64,000 nucleotides of DNA from DATEDA01 sp963820965 (GCA_963820965.1 CAWGCC010000064.1:124001-188000), one strand, 5' to 3'. Shown: positions 8,319-17,387, numbered from the stretch's first letter. The notes: generated from the letters alone by a model not told the origin. Program-made: numbers and translations.

Positions 8319-8755
8319 TCGAACCCGAAGCCCGTACCGTTCTCGCCATTGCCGTCGCCGCAGCGGGGCTCGCCGGCTGCGAACTCGCCGAGCGGAGAAA
8401 GCTGGAACTGGATGCGCAGAAGGCGTTGAACGAGGCGAAGCACGCGGCGACCAAGGCTGGCGCCGAAATCAAGCGCGAGACGAAAGAGGCGGCCGCCCAG
8501 GCGCAGGAGACACTCAAGGAAGGCGGCGAGACAACCGGTCAGGTCATCGAGGATGCCGCGATCACCGCGAAGGTCAAGTCGGCGCTGCATGCCGAGAAGG
8601 ACATCAGGAGTCGCGGCGTGGACGTGGAAACGTTCCAGGGTAAGGTGGTGCTGAAGGGCGTGGTCCCCGACAAGGGGCAGGTCGATCTCGCGAATAAAGT
8701 CGCGCGATCGGTCGAAGGTGTGAAGGCCGTGGAGAACCGGCTGAGCGTGAACTGA
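8315..8755 (+). CDS. BON-domain lipoprotein
   Basis: 146 residues. A signal peptide ends in the lipobox LAGC (Cys about 22). A long Ala/Lys/Glu-rich helical linker (about 25-85) follows, and then one BON domain: ITAKVKSALHAEKDI, VVLKGVVPDKGQ and VKAVENRLSVN. BON proteins are periplasmic or outer-membrane-tethered and help envelope integrity, as OsmY and DolP do in E. coli. Overlap with the lytic transglycosylase gene suggests a joint envelope role. Confidence 0.85.
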   Translation: MIEPEARTVLAIAVAAAGLAGCELAERRKLELDAQKALNEAKHAATKAGAEIKRETKEAAAQAQETLKEGGETTGQVIEDAAITAKVKSALHAEKDIRSRGVDVETFQGKVVLKGVVPDKGQVDLANKVARSVEGVKAVENRLSVN

Positions 8756-8816
8756 ACGGACAACGGAACAGGCGGTCACGCTGCTACGCGACCTTCGTGC
8801 CGACGGCCCGGGCGGT

Positions 8817-9572
8817 CTACGTCCTGGCCTCGACCCGGTCCGGCGAGGGAGCGGGGGAAAGGGTGGGGCCCATCGCCAGCGTCGCGACCAGCGGCAGGTG
8901 GTCGGAGGCCACGCGCGCGAGCGGGCTCGCATGCACGGCGAGTCGCTGCAGCAGATTGCGCGGTCGAACCCATAGGCGGTCGAGCGCGAACAGCGGGCGG
9001 CTCGAGGGGAAAGTGGGCGGCGCCGGCGTGCGCTTGAACTGCACGTGCAGCCAGCGCAACGGACGACCCCAGAGAAACCACTCGTTGAGGTCGCCCATGA
9101 GAACGGTCGGGACATCGTCGTCGCTCAGCGCGCCGAGGAGCTGCCTGACCTGTCGTCGCCGCTCGTAGGGCCACAGGCCGAGATGCGTGGCGAGCACGCG
9201 GAGCCGCCGGCTACCGCATTCGAGCAGCACGTCGAGCGCGCCGCGCGGCTCGTGCGGCGGCACGCTGAGGTCCAGGCGAGCGACCGAGATCACGGGATGG
9301 CGGGTGAGGAGCACGTTGCCGAACTCGGCGTCCTTGCGCAGCATCGTCACGCCGTGGATCGCCTCGGTGCCGAGGCGGTCGCGAAAGAGGTGGAGGAGGT
9401 TGCGTCCCGTCGCGCCCGTCTGCACCTCCTGCAGCGCGATGACCTCCGCATCCAGCTCGGACAGAACGCCCGCCACGCGCTCGGGATCGAACACGCCGTC
9501 GCGGCCGATCGCGCGGTGGATGTTGTACGTGGCCACCACGGTCGATGCGCCGCGTTGGGAACGTTGCGTCAC
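8817..9572 (-). CDS. Endonuclease/exonuclease/phosphatase family protein
   Basis: 251 residues. EEP-fold motifs are present: TYNIHRAIG, ALQEVQ (metal-binding Glu), MGDLNEW and the C-terminal SDHLPLVATL with catalytic Asp-His. Members hydrolyse phosphodiester or phosphomonoester bonds in nucleic acids or lipids; the short stand-alone type often sits next to phospholipase D genes, but here the partner is glgC. The GTG start overlaps the glgC stop (GTGA). No signal peptide is seen. Confidence 0.8.
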   Translation of the reverse strand: MTQRSQRGASTVVATYNIHRAIGRDGVFDPERVAGVLSELDAEVIALQEVQTGATGRNLLHLFRDRLGTEAIHGVTMLRKDAEFGNVLLTRHPVISVARLDLSVPPHEPRGALDVLLECGSRRLRVLATHLGLWPYERRRQVRQLLGALSDDDVPTVLMGDLNEWFLWGRPLRWLHVQFKRTPAPPTFPSSRPLFALDRLWVRPRNLLQRLAVHASPLARVASDHLPLVATLAMGPTLSPAPSPDRVEART

Positions 9573-10798
9573 TCGTACAGCTTCGCGTCCGGGCGGACCG
9601 GCGCCATCGGCACGACGACTACGCCGGCGTCGGTCACGTGGTATCGGGCTTGATCGTTGTCGGGCTCGTAGCCGATGCGAGTGCCGGGCGCGATCGCGTT
9701 GTAGCGGTCGACGATCGTGTTGCGGAGGCGGGCGCCCCTGCGGATGACGCAGTAGTCCATGACGATGGAGCGGTCCAGCACGACGTCTTCCTCGATCAGG
9801 ACCTCGCGACGGATCACCGATTCGCGGATCGTCCCGCCCCTGATCAGCGTGCCGGGACCGATCTGACTGCGCTCGATGTTGCCCTCGAGGATGTGCGCCG
9901 CGGGTCCCTGGTAGTTGCTCGAGCGGATCGGCCACTTCGGGTTGAAGAGGTTGAACCGCGGCGCCGGACCCAGCGTATCCATGTTGGCGTCGAAATAGGC
10001 GTCGACCGTCCCGACGTCCCGCCAGTAGGCGCGCTCCTCCTGGCGCCGCACGCCGGGGACCCGGTTCTGCATGAAGTCGTACGCGAACACGCGATGCGTC
10101 GCCGCAAGCCTGGGCAGCACGTCGCGGCCGAAGTCCTTCTCGCCGCGTTCGTGCGATTCGCGGAGCGCGTCGACCAGAACGTCGGTGCCGAAGATGTAGT
10201 TCCCCATCGACACGAGCGCCCGGGTCGGGTCGCCCGGCATCGGCGCGGGGTCGGGCGGCTTCTCGGTGAACCGGCGGATGCGGCCGTCCGCGTCGCAGTC
10301 GAGGATGCCGAAGGCGCTCGCCGCGGCGAGCGGCACCGGCAGCGCGGCGACCGTGATGTCGGCGCGGCGCGCGCGATGGAACTCGATCATCGCGCGCACG
10401 TCCATCCGGTAGATGTGGTCGGCGCCGAAGACCACGACGAGCGCGGGCGCGTGAATCTGGAGGAGCTCGAGGTTCTGGTAGACCGCGTCGGCCGTGCCCA
10501 GGAACCACTCCGGGCCGACCTGCATCTGCGGCGGCACGACGGTCACGAAGTGGTGCGGCAGGATCGGGGCGAGCACCCAGGCGTTGCGGATGTGCTCGAT
10601 CAGCGGCTGCGACTTGTACTGGACCAGTATGTAGATCGAGTAGATCTCCGAGTTGACCAGGTTGGAGAGCACGAAGTCGATGATCCGGTAGCGCGCGCCG
10701 AACGGGACCGCCGGCTTGGAGCGCACCGCGGTGAGGGGGGTGAGCCGGGTCCCCTCGCCGCCGGCGAGGACCATGGCGAGTACCCGGTCCGTGCTCAT
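9569..10798 (-). CDS. glgC: Glucose-1-phosphate adenylyltransferase (ADP-glucose pyrophosphorylase)
   Basis: 409 residues, the usual length. The nucleotidyltransferase domain opens with LAMVLAGGEGTRLTPLT, followed by RSKPAVPFGARYRIIDF (Lys and Arg effector/substrate region), the FGADHIYRMD metal/sugar site and FGRDVLP. A left-handed beta-helix C-terminus follows. The enzyme makes ADP-glucose from ATP and glucose-1-phosphate, the committed step of bacterial glycogen synthesis. No other glg gene is adjacent; the downstream partner is the EEP protein. Confidence 0.95.
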   Translation of the reverse strand: MSTDRVLAMVLAGGEGTRLTPLTAVRSKPAVPFGARYRIIDFVLSNLVNSEIYSIYILVQYKSQPLIEHIRNAWVLAPILPHHFVTVVPPQMQVGPEWFLGTADAVYQNLELLQIHAPALVVVFGADHIYRMDVRAMIEFHRARRADITVAALPVPLAAASAFGILDCDADGRIRRFTEKPPDPAPMPGDPTRALVSMGNYIFGTDVLVDALRESHERGEKDFGRDVLPRLAATHRVFAYDFMQNRVPGVRRQEERAYWRDVGTVDAYFDANMDTLGPAPRFNLFNPKWPIRSSNYQGPAAHILEGNIERSQIGPGTLIRGGTIRESVIRREVLIEEDVVLDRSIVMDYCVIRRGARLRNTIVDRYNAIAPGTRIGYEPDNDQARYHVTDAGVVVVPMAPVRPDAKLYE

Positions 10799-11411
10799 GC
10801 AGCCACTCGTGCGGTCGCGCGCGGGCGCGGCCGAGGGCTCTCGCGGAGGAGATCCCGGTCAGGATCCGTCAGGACAGGCGGGTCGGCGCTGGTCATGGCC
10901 ACACGTATCCAATGGGCACGTGGTGACTCCTCGCACACTTCGTGCCGATCCGATTCCCATGCACCCGGGCGGCACGTGCGTTGCTGGATTATGCGTCCGT
11001 TTCGGAGCGGACGAGCGTGACCTGCTCGTGTCGTGTTCCGAATGTGACTTCGCGAGCTGGAGTGCGGCGGTGTCGGAGCCCGGCAAGTGCCTGGGCCGCA
11101 AACGCCCGCCTACGGGCCCCGGCTCGCGGCGGCAAGTCAACCCACGACTTGCCGCACACGAGCCACCCGTGACGAAGGGCGCGGCCCAAGGGCACCCGCC
11201 GGCCACCGACGCCGCCGTGACAAGGTTGTGCCGTGCACGGGCCGGGGCCGGCCTTCGCACTGTACCGTGGACGCAGCGAGGAGACATGTGGGCTACTTGT
11301 GGACGACAGCCCGGTAACTGCTGCCGAGGCGCGTAAGCCTTACGTGAGGATCAACGGCGCCGATTTCGCGACCTGCGGAGTGCCGAGGGGCAGCCGCTTG
11401 CCGCTGCGAGC
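10799..11411. other. 613-base stretch without a recognisable gene
   Basis: This lies upstream of glgC (minus) and downstream of the alpha/beta hydrolase (minus), so it should hold the glgC promoter. Open frames here match nothing I recognise and lack good ribosome-binding sites. It contains a perfect inverted repeat at 11129-11155 and a smaller one just upstream (gcccg / cgggc, 11104-11117). A structured or small RNA is possible but not shown. Confidence 0.5.
11129..11155. repeat. Perfect 10-base inverted repeat
   Basis: Arms gcggcaagtc and gacttgccgc are separated by a 7-base spacer. No T-run follows, so a standard terminator is unlikely. It could be an operator or part of a folded RNA in the gene-free region upstream of glgC. 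Confidence 0.6.
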
Positions 11412-12266
11412 TCACTTCGTCGTCGCGCGAATCTCCTCGAGAACGGGACGGAGATATCCGAGGAAAGCCTCCGGGTTCTCGCTCATCGGGAAGTGACCGA
11501 GGCCCTTCATGATGATCACTTTCGCGCCGCGAATGCGCGCAGCGGCCATCTCGGTGTCCCGTGGCGACGCCGAGTAGTCGTACTCGCCGGTGAGCATGTA
11601 GAGCGGGCAGACGCTCGTGTCGATCGCGCCGACGCGGTCGCGGAGGTCGCCGTCCACCTGATAGAAGAAGAGATCGCCGCTGAAGATGCCCGGGCCGCCC
11701 TGCATGTAGTGCCAGACGGTCTCCCAGCGGTGCTCGTCGGGGCTGACCGGCGACATCAGGCCGTAGGCGATCGCGCCGCACGCCTGGCCGCCGTGCACTT
11801 CCGCGTGGTCAAGCCACGCCGGCTCGTAGTAGCGCTCGACATATGCCGCCGCCTGCAGGCCGACGAGCGCGCGCATGCTCTCGGCGTGCTCGAGCGCGAG
11901 GTTGAGGACGATGCGTCCGCCGATCGAGCAGCCCATCACCACCGGCCGCACGAGGCCGAGCGCCTGCGCGACAGTCGTGATGAGCTCGGTGTAGGACGAG
12001 GTGCTGAGGCGGTACTCCTCTTTCTGCCAGCCCGCAGGCGGCGAGGATTTCCCGTGCCACGGCATGTCGAAGACGACGACGCGATAGTGCGCCGTGATCG
12101 CGGGGTCGTTCAACACTGCGCGGTACTGGCGCCCGTCGGAGCCCGCGGTGTGGAGGCAGAGGAGAGGGATGCCCCGTCCCGCCTCTTCGAAGTAGATGCG
12201 ATGCGGCCTGCCGGCGAGCGCCAGGTGCGCATACCGGCCGGTGACCGGCTCGATGGGAGCGGTCAT
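11412..12266 (-). CDS. Alpha/beta hydrolase
   Basis: 284 residues. The oxyanion region LLCLHTAGSDGRQ, the nucleophile elbow GCSIGG (Ser) and the late GLGHFPMSENP with the catalytic His give a classic alpha/beta-hydrolase fold. The acid is probably the Asp or Glu in TGEYDYS. The substrate is unknown; ester or C-C bond cleavage are both possible. No signal peptide is seen. Its ATG overlaps the stop of the SCP2-like gene upstream, so the two are probably co-translated. Confidence 0.8.
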   Translation of the reverse strand: MTAPIEPVTGRYAHLALAGRPHRIYFEEAGRGIPLLCLHTAGSDGRQYRAVLNDPAITAHYRVVVFDMPWHGKSSPPAGWQKEEYRLSTSSYTELITTVAQALGLVRPVVMGCSIGGRIVLNLALEHAESMRALVGLQAAAYVERYYEPAWLDHAEVHGGQACGAIAYGLMSPVSPDEHRWETVWHYMQGGPGIFSGDLFFYQVDGDLRDRVGAIDTSVCPLYMLTGEYDYSASPRDTEMAAARIRGAKVIIMKGLGHFPMSENPEAFLGYLRPVLEEIRATTK

Positions 12267-12625
12267 CGCGCGAGCCTGCGCGGGCTGGCGAGCAGGAGCT
12301 TCACGTACAGGAGGTAAGCCATCAGCACGCGCTGGTCGCCTTCGAAGACGACGTCTCCCCGCCGGAGCAGGGCGAAGAGGTCGTGCCAGCCGGGCGGGGG
12401 CACGCGCTCCCAGAACTTCTCCCAGCACTCGCGCCTGGCGCGGATTGCGAAGCGCCATGAGCGCATCACGAACGGCCCTTTCGCGACCGACTCGACGCGC
12501 CCTTCGCGCACCGAGATGAGGTACTGCTGCTCGCCGACCTCGACCATGAACGACTCGTTCATGTGGCGGCCCCACCGCACGATGCCCGCGTCGCCGTTGA
12601 CGAGCTCGGCGATTCGTTCGATCAC
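12263..12625 (-). CDS. Small SCP2-like protein
   Basis: 120 residues, cytosolic by composition. The order NESFMVEVGEQQYLISVREGRVES, GPFVMRSWRFAIRA, WEKFWERVPPPGWHDLFALLRRG and FEGDQRVLMAYLLYVK resembles short sterol-carrier-protein-2 domains, which form a hydrophobic ligand pocket. The assignment is by pattern only. Close coupling to the hydrolase suggests it carries or helps bind that enzyme's substrate (inference). It starts 4 bases after the VWA gene ends. Confidence 0.5.
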   Translation of the reverse strand: MIERIAELVNGDAGIVRWGRHMNESFMVEVGEQQYLISVREGRVESVAKGPFVMRSWRFAIRARRECWEKFWERVPPPGWHDLFALLRRGDVVFEGDQRVLMAYLLYVKLLLASPRRLAR

Positions 12626-12629
12626 CGGC

Positions 12630-13685
12630 CTACAGGATGCGGTTGAACCAGAGGAGCGACAGCATCGCCGCCAGGAGCGCGAGGAGCGCCGCGCCCGCCG
12701 CGAAGAGCGCGGTGACCTCGGTCTCCTTCTTCTCCATGACGATCCGGGAGTTCATGCTCTGATAGATCTTCTTCAGGTCGGTCGCGGTGCCGGCGTAGAA
12801 GTACTCGCCGCGCGTGATGTTGGCGATGGTCTTGAGCGCTTCCTCGTCGAGCCGCGCGCGGAACGACCAGCCCTCGAAACCGAGGACCTGGCCGTCAGGC
12901 GTGCCGACGCCGACCGTGTAGACGCGAACGCCGCGATCGGCGGCGATGCGGGCCGACTCGATCGGATCGGGCCCGGCGGTCGTCTGCCCGTCGGTCAGGA
13001 GGATGATGACCGCGGAAGCGTAGGACCCGGGCGGGACCGGCTTGGGCGGCGCCTTCCCCGGTTCGCGCGACGGATCGAGCGGGGCGCCGCGCTTCGATTC
13101 GCCCGCCGGGTCGCGGCGCGGGTTCGACGATCGCAGGTCGAACTCGACATCCGGAAAGATGGTCTTGAGCGACACCAGGAGCCCGCTGCCGACCGCCGTG
13201 CCGCGCTGCAGCTGGAACCGGTCGATGGCGGCGATCACGTCTTCGCGGCTCAGCGTCGGCGCCTGCACCACGGCCGCGGTGCCCGCAAAGGACACCACGC
13301 CGATCCGCGTATGCCGCGGCTGATCGGCGACGAACGCCCGCGCGGCGGCCTGCGCAGCCGCGAGCCGGTTGGGCTGCACGTCGCTCGCGCGCATGCTGCC
13401 GGAGACGTCCATCGCGAGGATCACCATGTCGTGCTGCGAGGGCAGGGTGACGACCGCTGCGGGGCGCGCGATCGCGACCATCATCGCGATGAGCGCGAGC
13501 AGGAACAGTACCGGCGGGATGTGACGCCGGAACGTCTGGCCCGCCCCCATTGCCTCCCTGACCATCGTGAGGCTCGCATATCTCAGCGCGGCCTTTTTCC
13601 GCCGGCGCAGCAGCCAGAGATACAGCGCGACGAGCACCGGCGCGAGGGCGAGCGTCCAGAGCAGCTCCGGCCAGATGAAGGTCAT
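12630..13685 (-). CDS. VWA-domain membrane protein (BatA-like)
   Basis: 351 residues. Two N-terminal membrane segments (about 5-25 and 58-75, the first followed by LRRRKK), a von Willebrand A domain with the MIDAS motif DVSGS (about residue 93), SFAGTAAV and LLTDGQTT, and a C-terminal membrane segment (ALFAAGAALLALLAAML). A Pro/Arg-rich insert lies at about 180-215. BatA-type proteins act with MoxR ATPases and DUF58 proteins, thought to be a chaperone or stress system at the envelope. It overlaps the DUF58 gene by 4 bases. Confidence 0.85.
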   Translation of the reverse strand: MTFIWPELLWTLALAPVLVALYLWLLRRRKKAALRYASLTMVREAMGAGQTFRRHIPPVLFLLALIAMMVAIARPAAVVTLPSQHDMVILAMDVSGSMRASDVQPNRLAAAQAAARAFVADQPRHTRIGVVSFAGTAAVVQAPTLSREDVIAAIDRFQLQRGTAVGSGLLVSLKTIFPDVEFDLRSSNPRRDPAGESKRGAPLDPSREPGKAPPKPVPPGSYASAVIILLTDGQTTAGPDPIESARIAADRGVRVYTVGVGTPDGQVLGFEGWSFRARLDEEALKTIANITRGEYFYAGTATDLKKIYQSMNSRIVMEKKETEVTALFAAGAALLALLAAMLSLLWFNRIL

Positions 13686-14701
13686 GGCGTCGCTTCGAGG
13701 TGCCGCGGCAGGATGCCGCCCGACGCCAGCTGGCTGCGGCGCTTGCGCAGGTCCGCGAAGCGGAGGATCGCGTTGACGATCTCGTCGTCGGTGGCGAGCT
13801 CGAGCGCGTCGACGCCGGCCTCGCGGAACGCGGTCCGCAGCGTCTTCTCGCGCCGCTCGGCCGCGGCGGCGAAGCGCCGTCTGAAGAAACGGTCGTGGGT
13901 GTCCACGAACAGCTGCTCGCCGGTCTCCGCGTCCTGGATCACCACCATCCCGAGGTCGGGCAGCTCCATCTCGAGCGGATCGTAGAGCCGGACGGCGACG
14001 ATCTCATGCCGTTGCGCGAGGAGCGCGAGCGGCTCGGTCCATCCCGGCGTGCTGATGAAGTCCGACACGACGAAGACGAGCGAGCGACGCGGCATCATCT
14101 GGAAGCCGGTCTGCAGCAGCTCCTTCAGATTCGTGGCCCCCGAGCGGGCTTGCGCGGGGCGCGACAGCATCGTGTGGAGGAGGTGGAGAACATGGCGCCG
14201 TCCGCTGCGGGCCTGGATCACCGTGTCGACGCGGTCGCCGTAGAAGAGCGCGCCGACGCGGTTGCCGTGCCGGGTGAGGAGCCGCGCCAGCACGGTGACG
14301 AACTCGGCGGAGACCGCGCGCTTGCGCACGTCCTGCGAGCCGAAATCCACCGAGGGGCTCAGATCGAGCAGAAACCACGCATTGACCTCGCGGTCCTCGT
14401 GGTACTCGCGCACGTACGGCGTCTGCAGGCGCGCGGTGACGTTCCAGTCGATGTGGCGGACGTCGTCGTGGTACTGGTACTCGCGCAGGTCGGCGAGATC
14501 GAGCCCGAAGCCGCGGAAGAGCGTGCGGTAATCGCCGTGGAGCAGCCCGTCGAGGCGGCGGATCACCGTCCACTCCAGGCGCTTCAGGATCGCCTCGGGG
14601 TTCGCCGCACGCGACGGCCCGGACGCCCGCGCTCCGGCGGGAGGAGAAGCGGTGCGCTGCGCCCCGCTCGCCGGATCAGCTGGCTGCGGCGACCTGGACA
14701 T
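13682..14701 (-). CDS. DUF58-domain protein
   Basis: 339 residues. The first 35 residues are a low-complexity Pro/Ala/Ser tail. DUF58 follows with the hallmark GDYRTLFRGFG, DDVRHIDWNVTAR and a VWA-like LLDLSPSVDFG (DxSxS-like). It ends with RHLEATP. There is no membrane segment, unlike some longer DUF58 proteins. DUF58 proteins are near-constant partners of MoxR ATPases. The start overlaps the end of the MoxR gene by 26 bases. Confidence 0.85.
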   Translation of the reverse strand: MSRSPQPADPASGAQRTASPPAGARASGPSRAANPEAILKRLEWTVIRRLDGLLHGDYRTLFRGFGLDLADLREYQYHDDVRHIDWNVTARLQTPYVREYHEDREVNAWFLLDLSPSVDFGSQDVRKRAVSAEFVTVLARLLTRHGNRVGALFYGDRVDTVIQARSGRRHVLHLLHTMLSRPAQARSGATNLKELLQTGFQMMPRRSLVFVVSDFISTPGWTEPLALLAQRHEIVAVRLYDPLEMELPDLGMVVIQDAETGEQLFVDTHDRFFRRRFAAAAERREKTLRTAFREAGVDALELATDDEIVNAILRFADLRKRRSQLASGGILPRHLEATP

Positions 14702-15692
14702 GGGTGTCCAGCGGCTTCGCCGGCGCCGGGACGTGCTGCATCACCTTCTGGATGATCTGGTCCGGCGTCACTGCATCGGCGAGCGCTTCGTAGGTCAGCA
14801 CGAGGCGATGCCGCAACACGTCGGGCGCCATGTCGGTCACGTCCTCGGGAAGGACGTAGTCGCGCGCCCGGAGGAACGCCAGCGCCCGCGCCCCCTCGAT
14901 GAGATGGATCGACGCGCGCGGGCTCGCCCCGTACGACAGGTACTTTGCCAGGTCGGGGATGCCGAAGCGGGCCGGATCGCGCGTCGCATTGGCGAGCCGC
15001 ACCGCGTACTGGGTGAGCGAGGGATCCACGTAGCCGGTCCGGCACTCCCGCTGGAGCGCGGAGAGCTGCTCGGTCGTCGCGACGGCGCCGATCGCGGTCG
15101 CGGCGCCGGTGACCCGCTCGACGATGACGAACTCCTCTTCCTCGCTCGGATAGCCGACCAGCACCTTCATCATGAACCGGTCGACCTGCGCCTCGGGCAG
15201 CGGGTAGGTGCCCTCGGTCTCGATCGGGTTCTGCGTCGCCATCACCAGGAACGGATCGGGAACCTTGTGGGTCTCCCCGGCGATCGTGACCTGGCGCTCC
15301 TGCATCACCTCGAGCAGCGCGCTCTGCACCTTCGCCGGCGCGCGGTTGATCTCGTCGGCGAGCAGCAGGTTGGTGAACACCGGGCCGAGCGAGGTGGTGA
15401 ACTCGCCGGTCTTCTGGTTGTAGATGCGCGTGCCCACCAGGTCCGCCGGCACGAGATCCGGGGTGAACTGGATGCGCCGGAACGTCCCGCGGATCGTGGC
15501 GGCCAGCGTCTTGACGGTCAGGGTCTTCGCGAGCCCCGGAACGCCCTCGACGAGCAGATGCCCCTGCGCGAGGATCGCCACGAGCACGCGCTCGAGGAAG
15601 TGATCCTGGCCGACGACGATTTTCTTGACCTCGTAGAGGATGCGCTCCATCGACGCCGCGATCTGGCCGCGGCCCGCTTCGTTCTTCTCCAT
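14676..15692 (-). CDS. MoxR-family AAA+ ATPase
   Basis: 338 residues. Motifs include VGQDHFLERVLVAILAQGH, Walker A GVPGLAKT, Walker B LLADEINRAP, sensor-1 MATQNPIE and EGTYPLPEAQVDRFMMK. MoxR ATPases are ATP-driven chaperones that mature metalloenzymes or envelope complexes, working with VWA proteins. AGGAGA lies just before ATG 15692; in-frame sequence further upstream belongs to the protease gene region. It is second in the operon, 19 bases after the protease gene. Confidence 0.9.
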   Translation of the reverse strand: MEKNEAGRGQIAASMERILYEVKKIVVGQDHFLERVLVAILAQGHLLVEGVPGLAKTLTVKTLAATIRGTFRRIQFTPDLVPADLVGTRIYNQKTGEFTTSLGPVFTNLLLADEINRAPAKVQSALLEVMQERQVTIAGETHKVPDPFLVMATQNPIETEGTYPLPEAQVDRFMMKVLVGYPSEEEEFVIVERVTGAATAIGAVATTEQLSALQRECRTGYVDPSLTQYAVRLANATRDPARFGIPDLAKYLSYGASPRASIHLIEGARALAFLRARDYVLPEDVTDMAPDVLRHRLVLTYEALADAVTPDQIIQKVMQHVPAPAKPLDTHVQVAAAS

Positions 15693-15711
15693 GAGTCTCC
15701 TGCCTGCTGCG

Positions 15712-16641
15712 TTAGAAAGGATGCATCCCGACTGCGGATGCGGCGTTCTCGATCGGCACCGCGAATCCGATGCCGACGAACACGCGCTGCTCGGAGGGGT
15801 TGAGGATCGCGGTGACGATCCCGACGACCGCACCGTCCGCGGTCACGAGCGGCCCGCCGGAGCTGCCCGGGTTCGCCGCCGCGTCGAACTGGATGAGGTT
15901 CGTCAGCACGCGCTTGCCTTCGGGCGAGCGGAACTCGCGCTTCAGGCCGGAGACGACGCCCGACGACACCGAGGGGCCGATGCCGAAGGGGAAACCCACC
16001 GCGACGACTTCGTCGCCCGGCGCGAGGTCCTTGGTCGAGCGCAGGGTAGCGGGGGCGAGATCGTCCGGGACCTTTTTCGCCTGGAGCACCGCGAGATCGT
16101 TCTCCGGCTGGAGGGAGACCACCGTTGCCTCGGACTCGAGCCCGTCGGAGAAGGTCACGGTCACCTGGCTCGCGCCGGCCACGACGTGGAGGTTAGTGAG
16201 GATGAGCCCCTTGTCGACGATGACCACTCCGGTGCCGACGCCGCGTTCCGCGTCGCCGTATCCGTCGGGGTCTTCCGCGATCCCGCGCACGCGCACGACG
16301 GAGGGGCGCACGGCTTCGGCCGCCCTTGCCGCTACCGACGGCAGGGGTTTCGTCTCCAGGGTGTGACGGACGGCCGCGTCGATGTCCTGCTGCGTGATCG
16401 TCTGCGGGGGCGGCCCCGTCCGCCCGAGCACCAGGGCGGCGAGCAGCGCGACCGTCGCGCCGGCCGCAATCAGGAGCACGCGCTCTGCGCGCGGGGAAAG
16501 CTTGCGTCCGGGTTTGGCGGCCACCGGCACGGCCGCGGAGGCGGCTGGGGTTGCCCCCGTCCGGGGTGCCGGGGTGGCCGGTCGCGGCCGGCCGGACGGG
16601 AGCGCGCGGCTGGAACTGCTGTACAGCGTTGTCTTCCTCAT
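15712..16641 (-). CDS. Membrane-anchored trypsin-like serine protease without PDZ domain
   Basis: 309 residues. A cytoplasmic Pro/Ala-rich tail of about 50 residues precedes one membrane segment (VLLIAAGATVALLAALVLG). The periplasmic S1C protease domain has the triad His in LTNLHVVAG, Asp in PENDLAVLQ and Ser in NPGSSGGP. The protein ends soon after the protease fold, so the PDZ domains of DegP/DegS are missing. It leads the run protease-MoxR-DUF58-VWA, suggesting work in envelope protein quality control. Confidence 0.85.
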   Translation of the reverse strand: MRKTTLYSSSSRALPSGRPRPATPAPRTGATPAASAAVPVAAKPGRKLSPRAERVLLIAAGATVALLAALVLGRTGPPPQTITQQDIDAAVRHTLETKPLPSVAARAAEAVRPSVVRVRGIAEDPDGYGDAERGVGTGVVIVDKGLILTNLHVVAGASQVTVTFSDGLESEATVVSLQPENDLAVLQAKKVPDDLAPATLRSTKDLAPGDEVVAVGFPFGIGPSVSSGVVSGLKREFRSPEGKRVLTNLIQFDAAANPGSSGGPLVTADGAVVGIVTAILNPSEQRVFVGIGFAVPIENAASAVGMHPF

Positions 16642-16936
16642 CTAGCTTCCGATCGGGTTTACGCGCGAAGGTTCGGCACTGTTTCTGCCCACCGCGAACG
16701 GTAGCACGATGCGCCCCCGACCGGAACGTGCGCGAGCTACCGCGTTGATTCCCTGGTGCGGCGCGCACCGCGCCATGCCTCTGCACCCCGCCACGCGACG
16801 CCATCTCGACGAAGATCGCCGCTTCGATGCCGATGCGCGCCTCGTCGACGTCCGCGATGGGCCGTGGTCTTCGACCGGAGCGTCGACGCGCACGTATACT
16901 CGCCGCGGCTGGCGCCACGACGAAAGGAGACGCAAG

Positions 16937-17320
16937 ATGCCCGGCGAGCTGTTCGAGAAGGGACTCAAAGCGCGGCAGGAAGTGGTGGGCGTCGAGCACA
17001 CCGAGCGCGCTTTCAAGGAGGCCGACGCGTTCAACCTGCCCATGCAGGAGCTGGTGACCGAGTACTGCTGGGGCTGGCTCTGGAACCGGCCGGGACTGCC
17101 GCGGAAGACCCGCAGCATGCTGAACCTCGCAATGCTGGCGGTGCTCAACCGGCCGAACGAGTTCAAGTCGCACGTGAAGGGGGCGCTCCGCAACGGCTGC
17201 ACCAAGGAGGAGATCACGGAGGTGCTGCTGCAGGCCGCGGTCTACGGCGGCGTGCCGGTCGGCATGGCGTCGTTCGCGCTCGCGCGCGAGGCGTTCAAGG
17301 AGATGGACGGCGCGAAATAG
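16937..17320 (+). CDS. Carboxymuconolactone decarboxylase family protein
   Basis: 127 residues, the length of a single CMD domain. The fold motifs are PMQELVTEYCWGWLW, RSMLNLAMLAVLNRP, LKSH-like EFKSHVKGALRNGCTKEEI and LLQAAVYGGVP. Gamma-carboxymuconolactone decarboxylase acts in the protocatechuate branch of the beta-ketoadipate pathway, and the family also holds AhpD-like peroxidases; no CxxC pair is visible here, which favours the decarboxylase side. AAAGGAGA precedes the ATG. No other pca gene is adjacent. Confidence 0.8.
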   Translation: MPGELFEKGLKARQEVVGVEHTERAFKEADAFNLPMQELVTEYCWGWLWNRPGLPRKTRSMLNLAMLAVLNRPNEFKSHVKGALRNGCTKEEITEVLLQAAVYGGVPVGMASFALAREAFKEMDGAK

Positions 17321-17345
17321 GCCGTTTTGCCGCCATCGGATGGGA

Positions 17346-17376
17346 CGGTCCCCGGGGCACGACCTCCCGGGGACCG
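17346..17376. terminator. Strong hairpin between convergent genes
   Basis: An 11-base perfect stem (cggtccccggg / cccggggaccg) with a 9-base loop lies in the gap between the CMD gene (plus) and the YqgE-like gene (minus). No T-run follows on either strand, so it may block read-through or protect 3' ends rather than act as a classic intrinsic terminator. Confidence 0.5.
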
Positions 17377-17387
17377 GAGTGAGGATG

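Noticed and set aside
10859..11336. Several open frames of 70-200 codons in the gap upstream of glgC
   Set aside because: They overlap each other on both strands, have no ribosome-binding site and no recognisable domain.
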